The notes beneath the pieces are model-generated. The model saw only the letters and a program-made list of their open reading frames with translations, was not told where the DNA came from and ran no database searches. Below, piece after piece: positions 33,990 to 42,624 of a DNA stretch of 64,000 bases. Origin of the DNA: Bacteroidales bacterium (GTDB taxonomy: Bacteria; Bacteroidota; Bacteroidia; Bacteroidales; UBA932); contig JAGCVJ010000011.1 in assembly GCA_017962375.1 (NCBI GenBank), forward strand, positions 1-64,000. The letters run 5' to 3'. Numbering within the stretch: the first letter of the stretch is position 1; the number at the start of each line of letters is the position of its first letter. The position numbers and the translations under genes are program-made.

Positions 33990-35054
33990 ATGAAATTATC
34001 ACAATTCAAATTTCCTTTCAGGAGCGACTTGATCGCCAAGGAACCTACCCGTTTCAGGGATGACTGCAAGCTGATGGTTATGCGCCGCAGCTCAGGCAAA
34101 ATAGAAAACAGACTTTTCAAGGATATTCTGGACTATGCCCGCGAGGGTGACATCTTTGTCCTCAACGACACCAAAGTCTTTCCGGCCCGCCTTCTGGGCA
34201 ACAAGGAGAAGACTGGCGCCGAGATTGAAGTTTCCCTTCTGAGGGAGCTCAACCGCGAGCAGAGGCTCTGGGACGTGCTGGTTGACCCGGCCCGCAAGAT
34301 CAGAATCGGCAACAAGCTGTATTTCGGCGAGAACGATTCTCTTGTGGCTGAGGTAATAGACAACACCACATCCAGAGGCAGGACTCTCCGTTTCCTTTTC
34401 GACGGCAGCTATGAAGATTTCCGCCAAACGCTTTTCAGCGTAGGCGAACTTCCTGTTCCAAAGGAAATCAGAGAGCATCCTAACGAAGATGACACAGAGA
34501 ACTTCAACACCATCTTCGCAGATAAAGAGGGAGCCATAGCAACTCCGGCAGCCGGCCTGCATTTCAGCCGCGAACTGTTCACCCGTATGGAAATCAAGGG
34601 AGTGGAGCACACCTTCATTACCTCCCACGTGGGCTTGAGCAACTTCGGCGGAGTGGATGTGGAAGACCTCTCCAAGCACAAGATGGGAAGCGAAAGAGTC
34701 ATCATCTCCGAAGAGTCTGCGGAAAAAATCAACAAGGCCAAGGCAGACGGCCACAAGGTGTTTGCAATAGGAGTTACTGTTGCAAGGGCTCTGGAAACCC
34801 CGGTTACCACAACCTGCAGGGTGAAGCCTCTGGACGGATGGACAAACAAGTTCATCTTCCCTCCTTACGACTTCAAGATCCTGGACGCTCTGGTAACTAA
34901 TTTCCATTACCCGCTTTCAACCATGCTGATGTGCCAGTGCGCCTTTGGCGGTTACAACAAGGTAATGGCAGCCTACAAGCAGGCAATGCATGCCAAGGAT
35001 CCATCCGACATGTACCGTTTCGGAATTTATGGAGACGCAATGCTAATCGTGTAA
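33990..35054 (+). CDS. queA: S-adenosylmethionine:tRNA ribosyltransferase-isomerase
   Basis: Adds the epoxycyclopentanediol moiety during queuosine synthesis in tRNA. The start at 33990 (MKLSQFKFPF) fits the usual N-terminus; an upstream in-frame extension is not conserved. The 354-residue protein has FVLNDTKVFPARLLGNK, ATPAAGLHFS, THVGLSNFGGV and NFHYPLSTMLMCQCAFGG, all diagnostic. It lies after truB in a tRNA-modification pair and ends before a terminator. Confidence 0.95.
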   Translation: MKLSQFKFPFRSDLIAKEPTRFRDDCKLMVMRRSSGKIENRLFKDILDYAREGDIFVLNDTKVFPARLLGNKEKTGAEIEVSLLRELNREQRLWDVLVDPARKIRIGNKLYFGENDSLVAEVIDNTTSRGRTLRFLFDGSYEDFRQTLFSVGELPVPKEIREHPNEDDTENFNTIFADKEGAIATPAAGLHFSRELFTRMEIKGVEHTFITSHVGLSNFGGVDVEDLSKHKMGSERVIISEESAEKINKAKADGHKVFAIGVTVARALETPVTTTCRVKPLDGWTNKFIFPPYDFKILDALVTNFHYPLSTMLMCQCAFGGYNKVMAAYKQAMHAKDPSDMYRFGIYGDAMLIV

Positions 35055-35098
35055 AAAATTGCGAACGGGTACATTTTACCTTTTGGCAACCGAAATCG

Positions 35099-35131
35099 GC
35101 GGCAGATTCATATCTTGCCGCTGGTTTTTTT
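35099..35131 (+). terminator. Probable Rho-independent terminator after queA
   Basis: A short stem GCGGCA / TGCCGC around 11 nt, followed by a run of seven T. A weak promoter-like TACCTTTT at 35077-35084 lies just upstream of it, so the hairpin could instead sit in a dprA leader. Confidence 0.6.
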
Positions 35132-35142
35132 ATTGAATCGCG

Positions 35143-36282
35143 ATGGAAGAAATTGAGACTGGAATGAAGGAAGAGGCTCTGCTGTGCGCAATGAGCCGAG
35201 TGCTGATCAACCATCCGGCCTCCGGCAGAAAGCTGCTGGAGGAGGCGGGGAGCGTGAAGGCCCTTTTAGAGGGCGGAAGCAAATTGGCCTCAGCCATTCT
35301 CGGGGCTGAGGATGCGGGAGAAGTTCTGTTTTCAGAGGAAATGCTGAGTTGGGGAAAGGAAGAGGCGCTTTGGATGCGGTCCAAGGGCGTAAGGCTGCTG
35401 GATATACTTTCTCCTGATTATCCGCCCAAGCTAAGGGAAAGCCCGTTTGCCCCGTTTTTGCTTTATTGGCGGGGGTCTGCAGACCTGGGGACGGACTGCC
35501 GCAGCGTGAGCGTTGTGGGAACCAGGATGGCATCCCCGTACGGCAGGGAATGCTGTACGGCGATAGTCTCAGGGCTGGCAGAAAAATGCCCCGGAGTGAG
35601 GATCGTGAGCGGCCTTGCCGTGGGAATAGACGGGTGCGCCCATCTTTCGGCAATGGATAATTCTCTGGAAACCATAGCCGTTCTGCCTTGCGGCATAGAC
35701 ATGATTTACCCGTCCAGCCACAGAGACATGGCGGTCAGGATCCTTGGCCATGGAGGAATACTCACCGAATACCCCAGGGGCACAAAGCCCGTAAAGTACA
35801 ATTTCCTGCAGCGCAACAGGATAATCGCTGCCCTTAGCGATGCCACCCTAGTGGTGGAAAGCCGCATCAGGGGCGGCTCAATGAGCACGGTGGAGTTCGC
35901 CTCGTCCTACAACCGGGACGTGTTTGCGGTGCCGGGCAGAATGACAGACGCCAACTCTTACGGGTGCAATTATCTGATAAACAAGAATGTAGCCCAGCTG
36001 TGCCTGAACGCCTCCACCATAATCTCCTCAATGGGCTGGACTGACATGCACCTTAGCGACATTGCCGCCCAGCCGAACCTGTTTTCCCAAGCGGGTACAT
36101 TGAAGGAGAAAATATTGCTATCTTTATCATCTGTTAGAGGAAAAAGCCTGGACGCTCTGGTAGCCGAAACAGGCTCTGACGTGCAGTCGGTTAGCCTGGC
36201 TCTGCTCCAGATGGACCTGGAGGGCACGGCCAGAAACAACGGCTCCGGCCTCTGGCTTAAAAAACGGCAATGCAGTTTGTAG
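35143..36282 (+). CDS. dprA: DNA-processing protein DprA
   Basis: Loads RecA onto incoming single-stranded DNA during transformation. The 379-residue protein has an N-terminal helical region, then the extended Rossmann fold with SVVGTRMASPYGRECC, VSGLAVGIDGCAHLSAM, VLPCGIDMIYPSSHRDMA, ERNRIIAALSDATLVVE-like (here QRNRIIAALSDATLVVE) and GGSMSTVEFASSYNRDVFAVPG. A C-terminal winged-helix domain begins at about 310. Its ATG lies inside an ATCGCGAT palindrome. The 3' end overlaps the TatD gene by 13 nt. Confidence 0.94.
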   Translation: MEEIETGMKEEALLCAMSRVLINHPASGRKLLEEAGSVKALLEGGSKLASAILGAEDAGEVLFSEEMLSWGKEEALWMRSKGVRLLDILSPDYPPKLRESPFAPFLLYWRGSADLGTDCRSVSVVGTRMASPYGRECCTAIVSGLAEKCPGVRIVSGLAVGIDGCAHLSAMDNSLETIAVLPCGIDMIYPSSHRDMAVRILGHGGILTEYPRGTKPVKYNFLQRNRIIAALSDATLVVESRIRGGSMSTVEFASSYNRDVFAVPGRMTDANSYGCNYLINKNVAQLCLNASTIISSMGWTDMHLSDIAAQPNLFSQAGTLKEKILLSLSSVRGKSLDALVAETGSDVQSVSLALLQMDLEGTARNNGSGLWLKKRQCSL

Positions 36283-37064
36283 ATACACATACCCATCCTT
36301 ACGACGAGGCTTTTGACCTGGACAGAGACCAGGCCATGCAGCGGGCTGTGTCCAATGGGGTTGAAAGATGGATATTCCCGGCCATAGACTCCAAGTCTTT
36401 CGCCGCCCAGATCTCGCTTTGGGAGCGGTACAAGGGCAGGGCCTTTATGGGAATGGGGCTTCATCCCACTTCCGTTGGAGAAGACTGGAAGGATGAGCTG
36501 GACTTTGCCCTCTCCGAGCTGGAGAAAAATCCCGGCAGGTATGTGGCCGTTGGAGAAATAGGGCTGGACGCTTACTGGAGCAGGGATTTCATCGCTGAGC
36601 AGAAAGAAGTTCTGAGAATTCAGCTGGAATATGCCTCAAAGAAGAATCTGCCTGTGATCATCCACGAAAGAAGCGCCACGGAGGAAATGCTGGAGATTGC
36701 CAATGACTTCAAGGGAAGGCTCACGGGAGTGTTCCACGCCTTTACCGGAAGCGTGGAGACTTACCGCAGAATTGCCTCTCTGGGAGGCTTCATGGTGGGA
36801 ATAGGGGGAGTGGTCACCTTCAAGAATGCAGGCATTGCCAAGACGGTGGCCGAGATTCCTCTGGAGGAAATACTGCTTGAAACGGACTCCCCGTACCTGA
36901 CTCCGGCCCCGTATCGCGGAAAGAGGAACGAAAGCTCCTACATACCTTTCATAGCAGCCAAGATAGCCGAGATTAAAGGCATTGGCATAGAGGAAGTTGC
37001 AACTCAGACTACAAAGAACGCGGAAGAGCTGTTCGGCCTTCCCGCAAAAAATACACAGATATGA
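36270..37064 (+). CDS. tatD: TatD family metal-dependent DNase
   Basis: A 264-residue TIM-barrel hydrolase of the TatD/YcfH family. Metal ligands are visible in FVDTHTHPYDEAF, VAVGEIGLDAYW, VIIHERSA, GVFHAFTGS and LLETDSPYLTPAPYRGKRNE. Family enzymes act on DNA and on D-Tyr-tRNA as deacylases. It overlaps dprA (13 nt) and ansA (4 nt), so the three are translationally coupled. Confidence 0.93.
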   Translation: MQFVDTHTHPYDEAFDLDRDQAMQRAVSNGVERWIFPAIDSKSFAAQISLWERYKGRAFMGMGLHPTSVGEDWKDELDFALSELEKNPGRYVAVGEIGLDAYWSRDFIAEQKEVLRIQLEYASKKNLPVIIHERSATEEMLEIANDFKGRLTGVFHAFTGSVETYRRIASLGGFMVGIGGVVTFKNAGIAKTVAEIPLEEILLETDSPYLTPAPYRGKRNESSYIPFIAAKIAEIKGIGIEEVATQTTKNAEELFGLPAKNTQI

Positions 37065-38095
37065 AAAGTTCTATTTTGATGATCTATACCGGCGGAACGA
37101 TCGGTATGAAACAGGACGAGAAGACAATGGCCCTTGTTCCCGTGGATATCAGCCAGATAGAGACAGAGGTTCCGGAACTCAGGAAGTTCGGCTACAAGAT
37201 AGACACCTGCTCGTTCGACCCGGTGATAGACTCTTCCGATATCACTCCCGATTTCTGGATAGCGCTTTGCAGCGTGATAAAGGCTAACTATCTCAAATAC
37301 GACGGGTTTGTAGTGCTGCACGGAACTGATACCATGTCATATACGGCATCGGCCCTGAGCTTCATGCTGGAGGATCTGGCAAAGCCGGTGATTCTGACGG
37401 GAAGCCAGCTTCCGGTTGGAATGCTCCGCACGGACGGCAAGGAAAACATCATATCCTCCATAGAAATAGCCGCAGCCAAGGATGACGAAGGCCACCCTAT
37501 GGTGCCGGAAGTTTGCATCTACTTTGAGAGCCAGCTCTACAGGGGCAACCGCACCACCAAGTACAACGCGGAGAACTTCAGGGCTTTCCGCTCGGCCAAC
37601 TATCCCGTTCTGGCAGATGTGGGCATTCACATCAAGTACAACCGCCATCTTATCCGTTATCCCGACAGATGGGACAAGCCTCTGAAAGTCAGGTATCATC
37701 TGGACACCAACGTGGCCATCCTGAAGATTTTCCCGGGCATCACCCGCCAGGCCGTGGAGGCCGTGATGGAAACCAAAGGCTGCAGGGCCGTGGTGCTGGA
37801 GTCTTTCGGCAGCGGAAACGCTCCAACTTCGGAATGGTTCCTTTCCACAATGAGAAAATATGTTGACAAGGGCATCGTGATAGTTAATGTAACCCAGTGC
37901 CAGGCCGGCAAGGTGGATATGGGAGCATACGCTACCGGTATGGGACTCAGGGGAATAGGAGTTATAAGCGGGTATGACGCCACCACCGAGGCAACCCTCT
38001 GCAAGCTGTTTATGCTTCTGGGACGCTATTCTTCCCCGGAGAAGGTGAAAAAGGAGATGCAGAAAGCCCTTCGCGGAGAAATATCCTGCGGTTAG
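37061..38095 (+). CDS. ansA: Type I (cytoplasmic) L-asparaginase
   Basis: Hydrolyses asparagine to aspartate and ammonia. The 344-residue length and the absence of a signal peptide fit the cytoplasmic type I enzyme. The first catalytic Thr lies in YTGGTIGMKQ (about 7-16). The second catalytic triad includes VLHGTDTMSYTASAL (about 86-100), and a Lys follows in the SQLPVG..RTDGKEN region. The start overlaps the TatD stop (ATGA). It closes the long run that began at 24673. Confidence 0.93.
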   Translation: MKSSILMIYTGGTIGMKQDEKTMALVPVDISQIETEVPELRKFGYKIDTCSFDPVIDSSDITPDFWIALCSVIKANYLKYDGFVVLHGTDTMSYTASALSFMLEDLAKPVILTGSQLPVGMLRTDGKENIISSIEIAAAKDDEGHPMVPEVCIYFESQLYRGNRTTKYNAENFRAFRSANYPVLADVGIHIKYNRHLIRYPDRWDKPLKVRYHLDTNVAILKIFPGITRQAVEAVMETKGCRAVVLESFGSGNAPTSEWFLSTMRKYVDKGIVIVNVTQCQAGKVDMGAYATGMGLRGIGVISGYDATTEATLCKLFMLLGRYSSPEKVKKEMQKALRGEISCG

Positions 38096-38241
38096 GGCGG
38101 TTTGCTAACTTTTTTGTTACTGATTCTAACCTTTTAAAGAAAAAAATTCTTAACTTGCACATCGTTTCACGCGAAGCACTAAAAGTGAATACAAATAATA
38201 ACTGATAAACATTGTTTAATACTTTAATCACAACAAAATTT

Positions 38242-39048
38242 ATGAAAAAACTTTTCATGTTTTTGGCAGTTGCAGGTCTGATGGCTATAACTGCCCAGAA
38301 CGCAGTAGCTCAGGATCAGAAAACTGAGGAGAATGCAACTGAGCAGGTAGCTCCAGCTCAGGAACAGGCAGCTCCAGCTCCTGCAGACGAGAACATTTTC
38401 AACCAGAAGTCTGACAAGCCTCTTTATCAGCAGATCAAGACCAAGTTCATAGAAGGTGGTCCTGCATTCATGGTATGGGTTGTTCTCTGCCTTATCCTCG
38501 GTTTGGCAATCGCTATCGAGAGACTTATCTATCTGTTCAGCGCAACAACTAACACCAAGAAACTTCTTGGCAAGGTTGAGGACGCTCTCAATGAAGGCGG
38601 AATTGAGAAGGCAAAGGAAGTTTGCCGCGACACCAAGGGTCCGGTTGCTTCTATCTTCTATCAGGGTCTCCTTCACGCAGATGAGGGTCTTGAGGCAGTA
38701 GAGAAGAACGTTACTGCTTACGGTGGAGTTCAGATGGGACAGCTTGAGAGCGGACTTTCCTGGATTGCTCTGTTCATCGCCATCGCTCCTATGTTGGGAT
38801 TCTTGGGAACAGTAGTTGGTATGGTTGGCGCATTCGACGCTATCGAGGCTGCTGGTGATATTTCTCCAACCGTTGTTGCAGGAGGTATCAAAGTGGCTTT
38901 GATCACAACCATCGCCGGTTTGATCGTTGCTATCATCCTTCAGATTTTCTACAACATCATCGTTGCAAAGATCGACTCTCTTGTCAACTCTATGGAAGAC
39001 GCTTCCATCAGCTTCGTTGACATCCTCACCAAATACAACAAGAAATAA
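38242..39048 (+). CDS. exbB: MotA/TolQ/ExbB proton channel family protein
   Basis: Proton-channel subunit of a TonB-type energising complex. The start at 38242 (MKKLFMFLAV) is chosen because it opens a signal peptide cleaved near QNAVAQ. It is followed by an Ala/Pro/Gln-rich periplasmic stretch (about 30-60) typical of Bacteroidota ExbB. Three membrane segments follow: about 75-97, about 175-200 with LSWIALFIAIAPMLGFLGTVVGMVGAF, and about 215-245. It leads an operon with a small membrane protein and two ExbD genes. Confidence 0.9.
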   Translation: MKKLFMFLAVAGLMAITAQNAVAQDQKTEENATEQVAPAQEQAAPAPADENIFNQKSDKPLYQQIKTKFIEGGPAFMVWVVLCLILGLAIAIERLIYLFSATTNTKKLLGKVEDALNEGGIEKAKEVCRDTKGPVASIFYQGLLHADEGLEAVEKNVTAYGGVQMGQLESGLSWIALFIAIAPMLGFLGTVVGMVGAFDAIEAAGDISPTVVAGGIKVALITTIAGLIVAIILQIFYNIIVAKIDSLVNSMEDASISFVDILTKYNKK

Positions 39049-39062
39049 TCAATCAACGCGAA

Positions 39063-39479
39063 ATGAAAAACAAAGCGAAAATAATTCTTTATGTACTCCT
39101 CGCCATATCAGTAGTTATCGGCGTGATCTTCCTTCTCTCCAACAAGGGTGAGGGAGACGGCACAATGGTATCTCCACTGCTTAACTGGGCGTACATCCTC
39201 TTGGCTATAGGCATACTGCTGGCTATATTCCTGCCGTTGCTCTATCCAAGCGGAAAGGGAGGCAAGAAGACACTGATCAACATCGGTCTCTTCGTTGCTG
39301 CGCTTGTAGTTTCTTACCTGCTCGCTTCAGGAAACGAAGTTGCTATTTCACAGAGCGTTGAGAAGCCTACGCACGCAGTCCTCAAGATGACGGACACTGT
39401 CCTCATCATGGCAATAATTCTGCTGGTTGTGGCTATCCTTGTTACAATCTTCGGAAGTTTTATAAAGAAAAGATCTTAA
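39063..39479 (+). CDS. Small membrane protein of the exbB-exbD operon
   Basis: A 138-residue inner-membrane protein with four hydrophobic segments at about 4-23, 39-59, 72-88 and 107-130, and no recognised domain. It sits 14 nt after exbB and 12 nt before the first exbD, an arrangement I recall from other Bacteroidota TonB operons. Its function is not known; a structural or assembly role in the channel complex is inference. Confidence 0.75.
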   Translation: MKNKAKIILYVLLAISVVIGVIFLLSNKGEGDGTMVSPLLNWAYILLAIGILLAIFLPLLYPSGKGGKKTLINIGLFVAALVVSYLLASGNEVAISQSVEKPTHAVLKMTDTVLIMAIILLVVAILVTIFGSFIKKRS

Positions 39480-39491
39480 TCACAAATCAGA

Positions 39492-40070
39492 ATGGCTAGA
39501 AAAACACCCGACATCAACGCTTCCAGTCAGGCCGATATAGCCTTCCTGCTTTTGGTGTTCTTCCTGATTACCACAACTATGGATGTGGACAAGGGTATTC
39601 CGAGGAAGCTTCCTCCTATGCCGGAAGACCAGCAGCAGCAAGAAGACATAAAGATCAACCGTAGAAACATTGTCGTTGTGAAGATCAATTCACAGGACAG
39701 GATCATGGTTGGTTCTACACCGGTTGACGTAAGCCAGATTAAGGATATGATAGTAGAGTTCCTGACTAACCCTAACGATGATCCTACCAAGCCTGAGAAG
39801 GAGGTAAAGAACATCCAGGGATTGGGAAGTTATCCGGTATCCAAAGGTGTGGTTTCTCTGCAGAATGACAAGGGAACTTTGTACAACACGTACATCCAGG
39901 TTCAGAACGAGATCGTGAGAGCAATCAACGAGATCAGAGACCAGTTCTCTACCCAGCGTTACGGCAAGAAATACGCACAGTTGGATGACGCTCAACAAAA
40001 AATTGTCAAAGAGGCTATACCTCAGAATATTTCCGAGGCAGAGCCTAAGGACGTAAAAGGCAAAAAGTAA
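39492..40070 (+). CDS. exbD: Biopolymer transport protein ExbD (first copy)
   Basis: A 192-residue ExbD/TolR protein. One N-terminal membrane segment (about 15-32, ADIAFLLLVFFLITTTM) carries the functional Asp at its start (QADIAFLL). The periplasmic domain follows, with RNIVVVKINSQDRIMVG and a C-terminal charged tail (about 150-192) longer than in E. coli. It works with ExbB to transmit the proton gradient to TonB. A second exbD follows 11 nt later. Confidence 0.9.
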   Translation: MARKTPDINASSQADIAFLLLVFFLITTTMDVDKGIPRKLPPMPEDQQQQEDIKINRRNIVVVKINSQDRIMVGSTPVDVSQIKDMIVEFLTNPNDDPTKPEKEVKNIQGLGSYPVSKGVVSLQNDKGTLYNTYIQVQNEIVRAINEIRDQFSTQRYGKKYAQLDDAQQKIVKEAIPQNISEAEPKDVKGKK

Positions 40071-40081
40071 GGAGGTATCAA

Positions 40082-40555
40082 ATGGGAAGATTTAGAAAAA
40101 GCGGCAAAAAGGCTGCACCAGCAATCAGCACGGCATCCCTTCCGGATATCGTGTTCATGCTCCTGTTCTTCTTTATGATATCCACCTCTTTCCGCCAGAC
40201 GGACAAGCTGGTTCAGGTAAAATTGCCTGGAGCAACTGAGAACGTCAAGCTTGAGAGAAAGGACCTGACATCCTACATCTATGTAGGTTCTCCTATTCCT
40301 TCAAAGCAGGCTCAGTACGGTACCGATTCACGTATCCAGTTGAATGACTCCTACAAGACCATCAACGAGATCCGCGACTTTGTGGCTGCCGAGAGAGAGA
40401 GTCTGCAGGAAGGCGACAAGGAGCAGATGACCATCGCCATCAAGGCTGACGAAAACGTCCGCATGGGTATCATCACCGATATCAAACAGGAACTTAGACG
40501 TTGTTCCGCCCTCAAGATTATGTATGTAGCCCGTCAAAGGGAAGCTGCAAACTAG
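40082..40555 (+). CDS. exbD: Biopolymer transport protein ExbD (second copy)
   Basis: A 157-residue second ExbD. The membrane segment is at about 20-38, with LPDIVFMLLFFFMIST carrying the conserved Asp, and the periplasmic domain ends in the usual GIITDIKQELRRC...LKIMYVARQRE. The two ExbD proteins differ clearly in sequence, so they are likely two components of one complex and not a recent duplication. The operon ends at the terminator just after. Confidence 0.9.
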   Translation: MGRFRKSGKKAAPAISTASLPDIVFMLLFFFMISTSFRQTDKLVQVKLPGATENVKLERKDLTSYIYVGSPIPSKQAQYGTDSRIQLNDSYKTINEIRDFVAAERESLQEGDKEQMTIAIKADENVRMGIITDIKQELRRCSALKIMYVARQREAAN

Positions 40556-40573
40556 TCTTAGGTAGTTTGGGTT

Positions 40574-40607
40574 GAAAGGGATGGCCAATCGGTCATCCCT
40601 TTTTTTG
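40574..40607 (+). terminator. Rho-independent terminator of the exbB operon
   Basis: Stem AAGGGATGGCC / GGTCATCCCTTT with one mismatch, followed by seven T. Confidence 0.85.
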
Positions 40608-40639
40608 TCTTAAAAGACACCCCTTTGCGGAATTTTTAG

Positions 40640-40647
40640 TAACTTTC
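40640..40647 (+). promoter_or_regulatory. -7 box variant TAACTTTC
   Basis: One mismatch from TAnnTTTG, 20 nt before the ATG at 40668. Confidence 0.5.
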
Positions 40648-40667
40648 GCAGTTAAATGTGCACTAAT

Positions 40668-42581
40668 ATGAAAAGCAGATTCTCTTTCTTTAAGGCGGGC
40701 TTATGCCTTATAGCCGCAATCCTTTTAGTCTCAGCGTCTTTTGCTCAGGAAAAAGAGGCTCCCAAGCCGGAGAAGGCCAAATACGTGTTCCTTTTCATCG
40801 GCGACGGAATGGGCTTTGCCCACATAGGCCTTACAGAAGCTTACCAGGCCTACAAGAAAGGGAAGATGGGAAGCGAGCCGCTGCAGTTCACGCAGTTTCC
40901 TGTAATGGGAATGGCCACCAACTACTCCGCTTCCAACATCATTACCTGCTCTTCAGCATCCGCCACGGCTCTTGCATCGGGAATCAAGACCAACAACAGC
41001 ACAGTTGGCGTTTATCCTGACAGCATTCCGGTTTACCAGATAACCTACAAGCTCAGGGACCTGGGCTACAAGATAGGCATAATGACCAGCGTTACCATAG
41101 ACCACGCCACCCCGGCGGGCTTCTTCGGCCACAACATCAGCCGCAAGAACTATTTCCAGCTGGCTATGGAGCTTCCTGAGAGCGGATTCGAATTCTTCGG
41201 CGGCGGCGGATTCCAGGGCGCAACAGACAAGAACATCGCCGATGCAGAAAGCCAGGTCTACGGCAAGTTGGCTGAAAAGGGCTACACAGTGGCATACGGC
41301 CTAGATGAGTACAAGGCAAAGAAAGCTTCTTCAGAGAAGATGATTCTCCTGCAGAAAGGCGACAAGAAAAACAAGGTCTTGCCATACGTAATTGGCCGCA
41401 AGGCAGACGACCTGACTCTTGCGCAGGTAGTTGGCTCGGCGATAGACTATCTGTACGAACCGGGCGGCAAGGGATTCTTCATTATGGCTGAGGGCGGCAA
41501 GATAGACTGGGCCGCTCACGTGAACGACGCTGCCGGAACCATTATGGAGGTCATAGACATGGACAACGCCATAAAGGTGGCATACGAGTTCTACAAGGCT
41601 CATCCGGACGAAACCCTCATAGTTGTGACTGCCGACCACGAGACCGGCGGCCTGACTCTCGGCCAGAAGAGCGGCTACAAATATTATCCGGCCGTTCTGG
41701 ACGAGGCCATGAAGAAATTCGCCGATGAGGAGACCACCCCTGAAAACTACATGACCAGGGAGGTTCTGGACACCCTCAGCAAGAAGGCCCGCATCGGATG
41801 GACCACCCGCGGACACACCGGGCTGTATGTGCCTGTATTTGCAGTGGGAGCGGGTTCCAAGCTGTTTGCCGGAAGGATAGACAACACAGACATTCCTAAG
41901 AACATTCTCAAGGCGATGGACGCCGTTGTCCCTTACACAGACCACTACTACAAGAGAAAGGCGATATTCGACAAGGAAAGGCCGATAGGCCCGAACGACA
42001 TAGTGTTCCTGGGCAACTCCCTTACCGAGGGCGGAAACTGGGCTTCCTACTATCCTGAGGTTGAGGCCAAACTCGAGAAAAAAGGCGGCGCCATCCGCAA
42101 CAGAGGAATTGTGGGCGATACCTTCGGCGGCATAGACGCCCGTCTGGACCAGATTCTTCCGGGCCACCCTAAGACCATCTTCTTCCTTACCGGAGCCAAC
42201 GACGTGAGCCACAATCTCACCGCCGACTCCATTGCCAACGGCATCATAAATGTTGTCCGCAGAATCAAGAGAGAGAGCCCGAATACCAAGATCTATCTCC
42301 AGAGCCTTCTGCCTATCAACGAGAGCTTCAAGCGCTACCGCCTTCTCAACGGCAAGACCGCCATGTTCTCCGAGATCAATGCCAAGCTGGAGAAGATGGC
42401 AAAAGAGGAGAAAGTCACTTTCATCAACCTCTATCCGCTTTTCCTGACCAACGGTCCGGCAGACCTCGCTCTTCCTGCAGAAGAGCAAGTCCTCAATCCG
42501 AACATCACAAAAGACGGTCTGCACGTTACCAAGGAAGGCTACAAGATATGGTCTGAGGCAATCAGGAAATATGTCAAATAA
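40668..42581 (+). CDS. Alkaline phosphatase fused to an SGNH/GDSL hydrolase
   Basis: A 637-residue exported protein starting with a signal peptide (cleavage near SASFAQ, residue 27). The first part (about 38-425) is an alkaline phosphatase: FIGDGMGFAH metal site, catalytic Ser in CSSASATALASG, VTADHETGG and GHTGLYVPVFAVG. The second part (about 440-637) is a SGNH hydrolase: block I FLGNSLTEGGNW (catalytic Ser), block III TGANDV, and block V DGLHVTKEGYKIW (Asp and His). It probably removes phosphate and an ester or acetyl group from the same extracellular substrate. The start at 40668 is chosen over an in-frame ATG 12 nt upstream because it opens the signal peptide. Confidence 0.88.
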   Translation: MKSRFSFFKAGLCLIAAILLVSASFAQEKEAPKPEKAKYVFLFIGDGMGFAHIGLTEAYQAYKKGKMGSEPLQFTQFPVMGMATNYSASNIITCSSASATALASGIKTNNSTVGVYPDSIPVYQITYKLRDLGYKIGIMTSVTIDHATPAGFFGHNISRKNYFQLAMELPESGFEFFGGGGFQGATDKNIADAESQVYGKLAEKGYTVAYGLDEYKAKKASSEKMILLQKGDKKNKVLPYVIGRKADDLTLAQVVGSAIDYLYEPGGKGFFIMAEGGKIDWAAHVNDAAGTIMEVIDMDNAIKVAYEFYKAHPDETLIVVTADHETGGLTLGQKSGYKYYPAVLDEAMKKFADEETTPENYMTREVLDTLSKKARIGWTTRGHTGLYVPVFAVGAGSKLFAGRIDNTDIPKNILKAMDAVVPYTDHYYKRKAIFDKERPIGPNDIVFLGNSLTEGGNWASYYPEVEAKLEKKGGAIRNRGIVGDTFGGIDARLDQILPGHPKTIFFLTGANDVSHNLTADSIANGIINVVRRIKRESPNTKIYLQSLLPINESFKRYRLLNGKTAMFSEINAKLEKMAKEEKVTFINLYPLFLTNGPADLALPAEEQVLNPNITKDGLHVTKEGYKIWSEAIRKYVK

Positions 42582-42624
42582 TCGCGATAACAATAATAAA
42601 GACTGAATATTAGGAGATTATACT

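Noticed and set aside
41331-42593. Minus-strand open frame of 420 codons over the phosphatase-SGNH gene
   Set aside because: Shadow of a gene with two intact catalytic domains.
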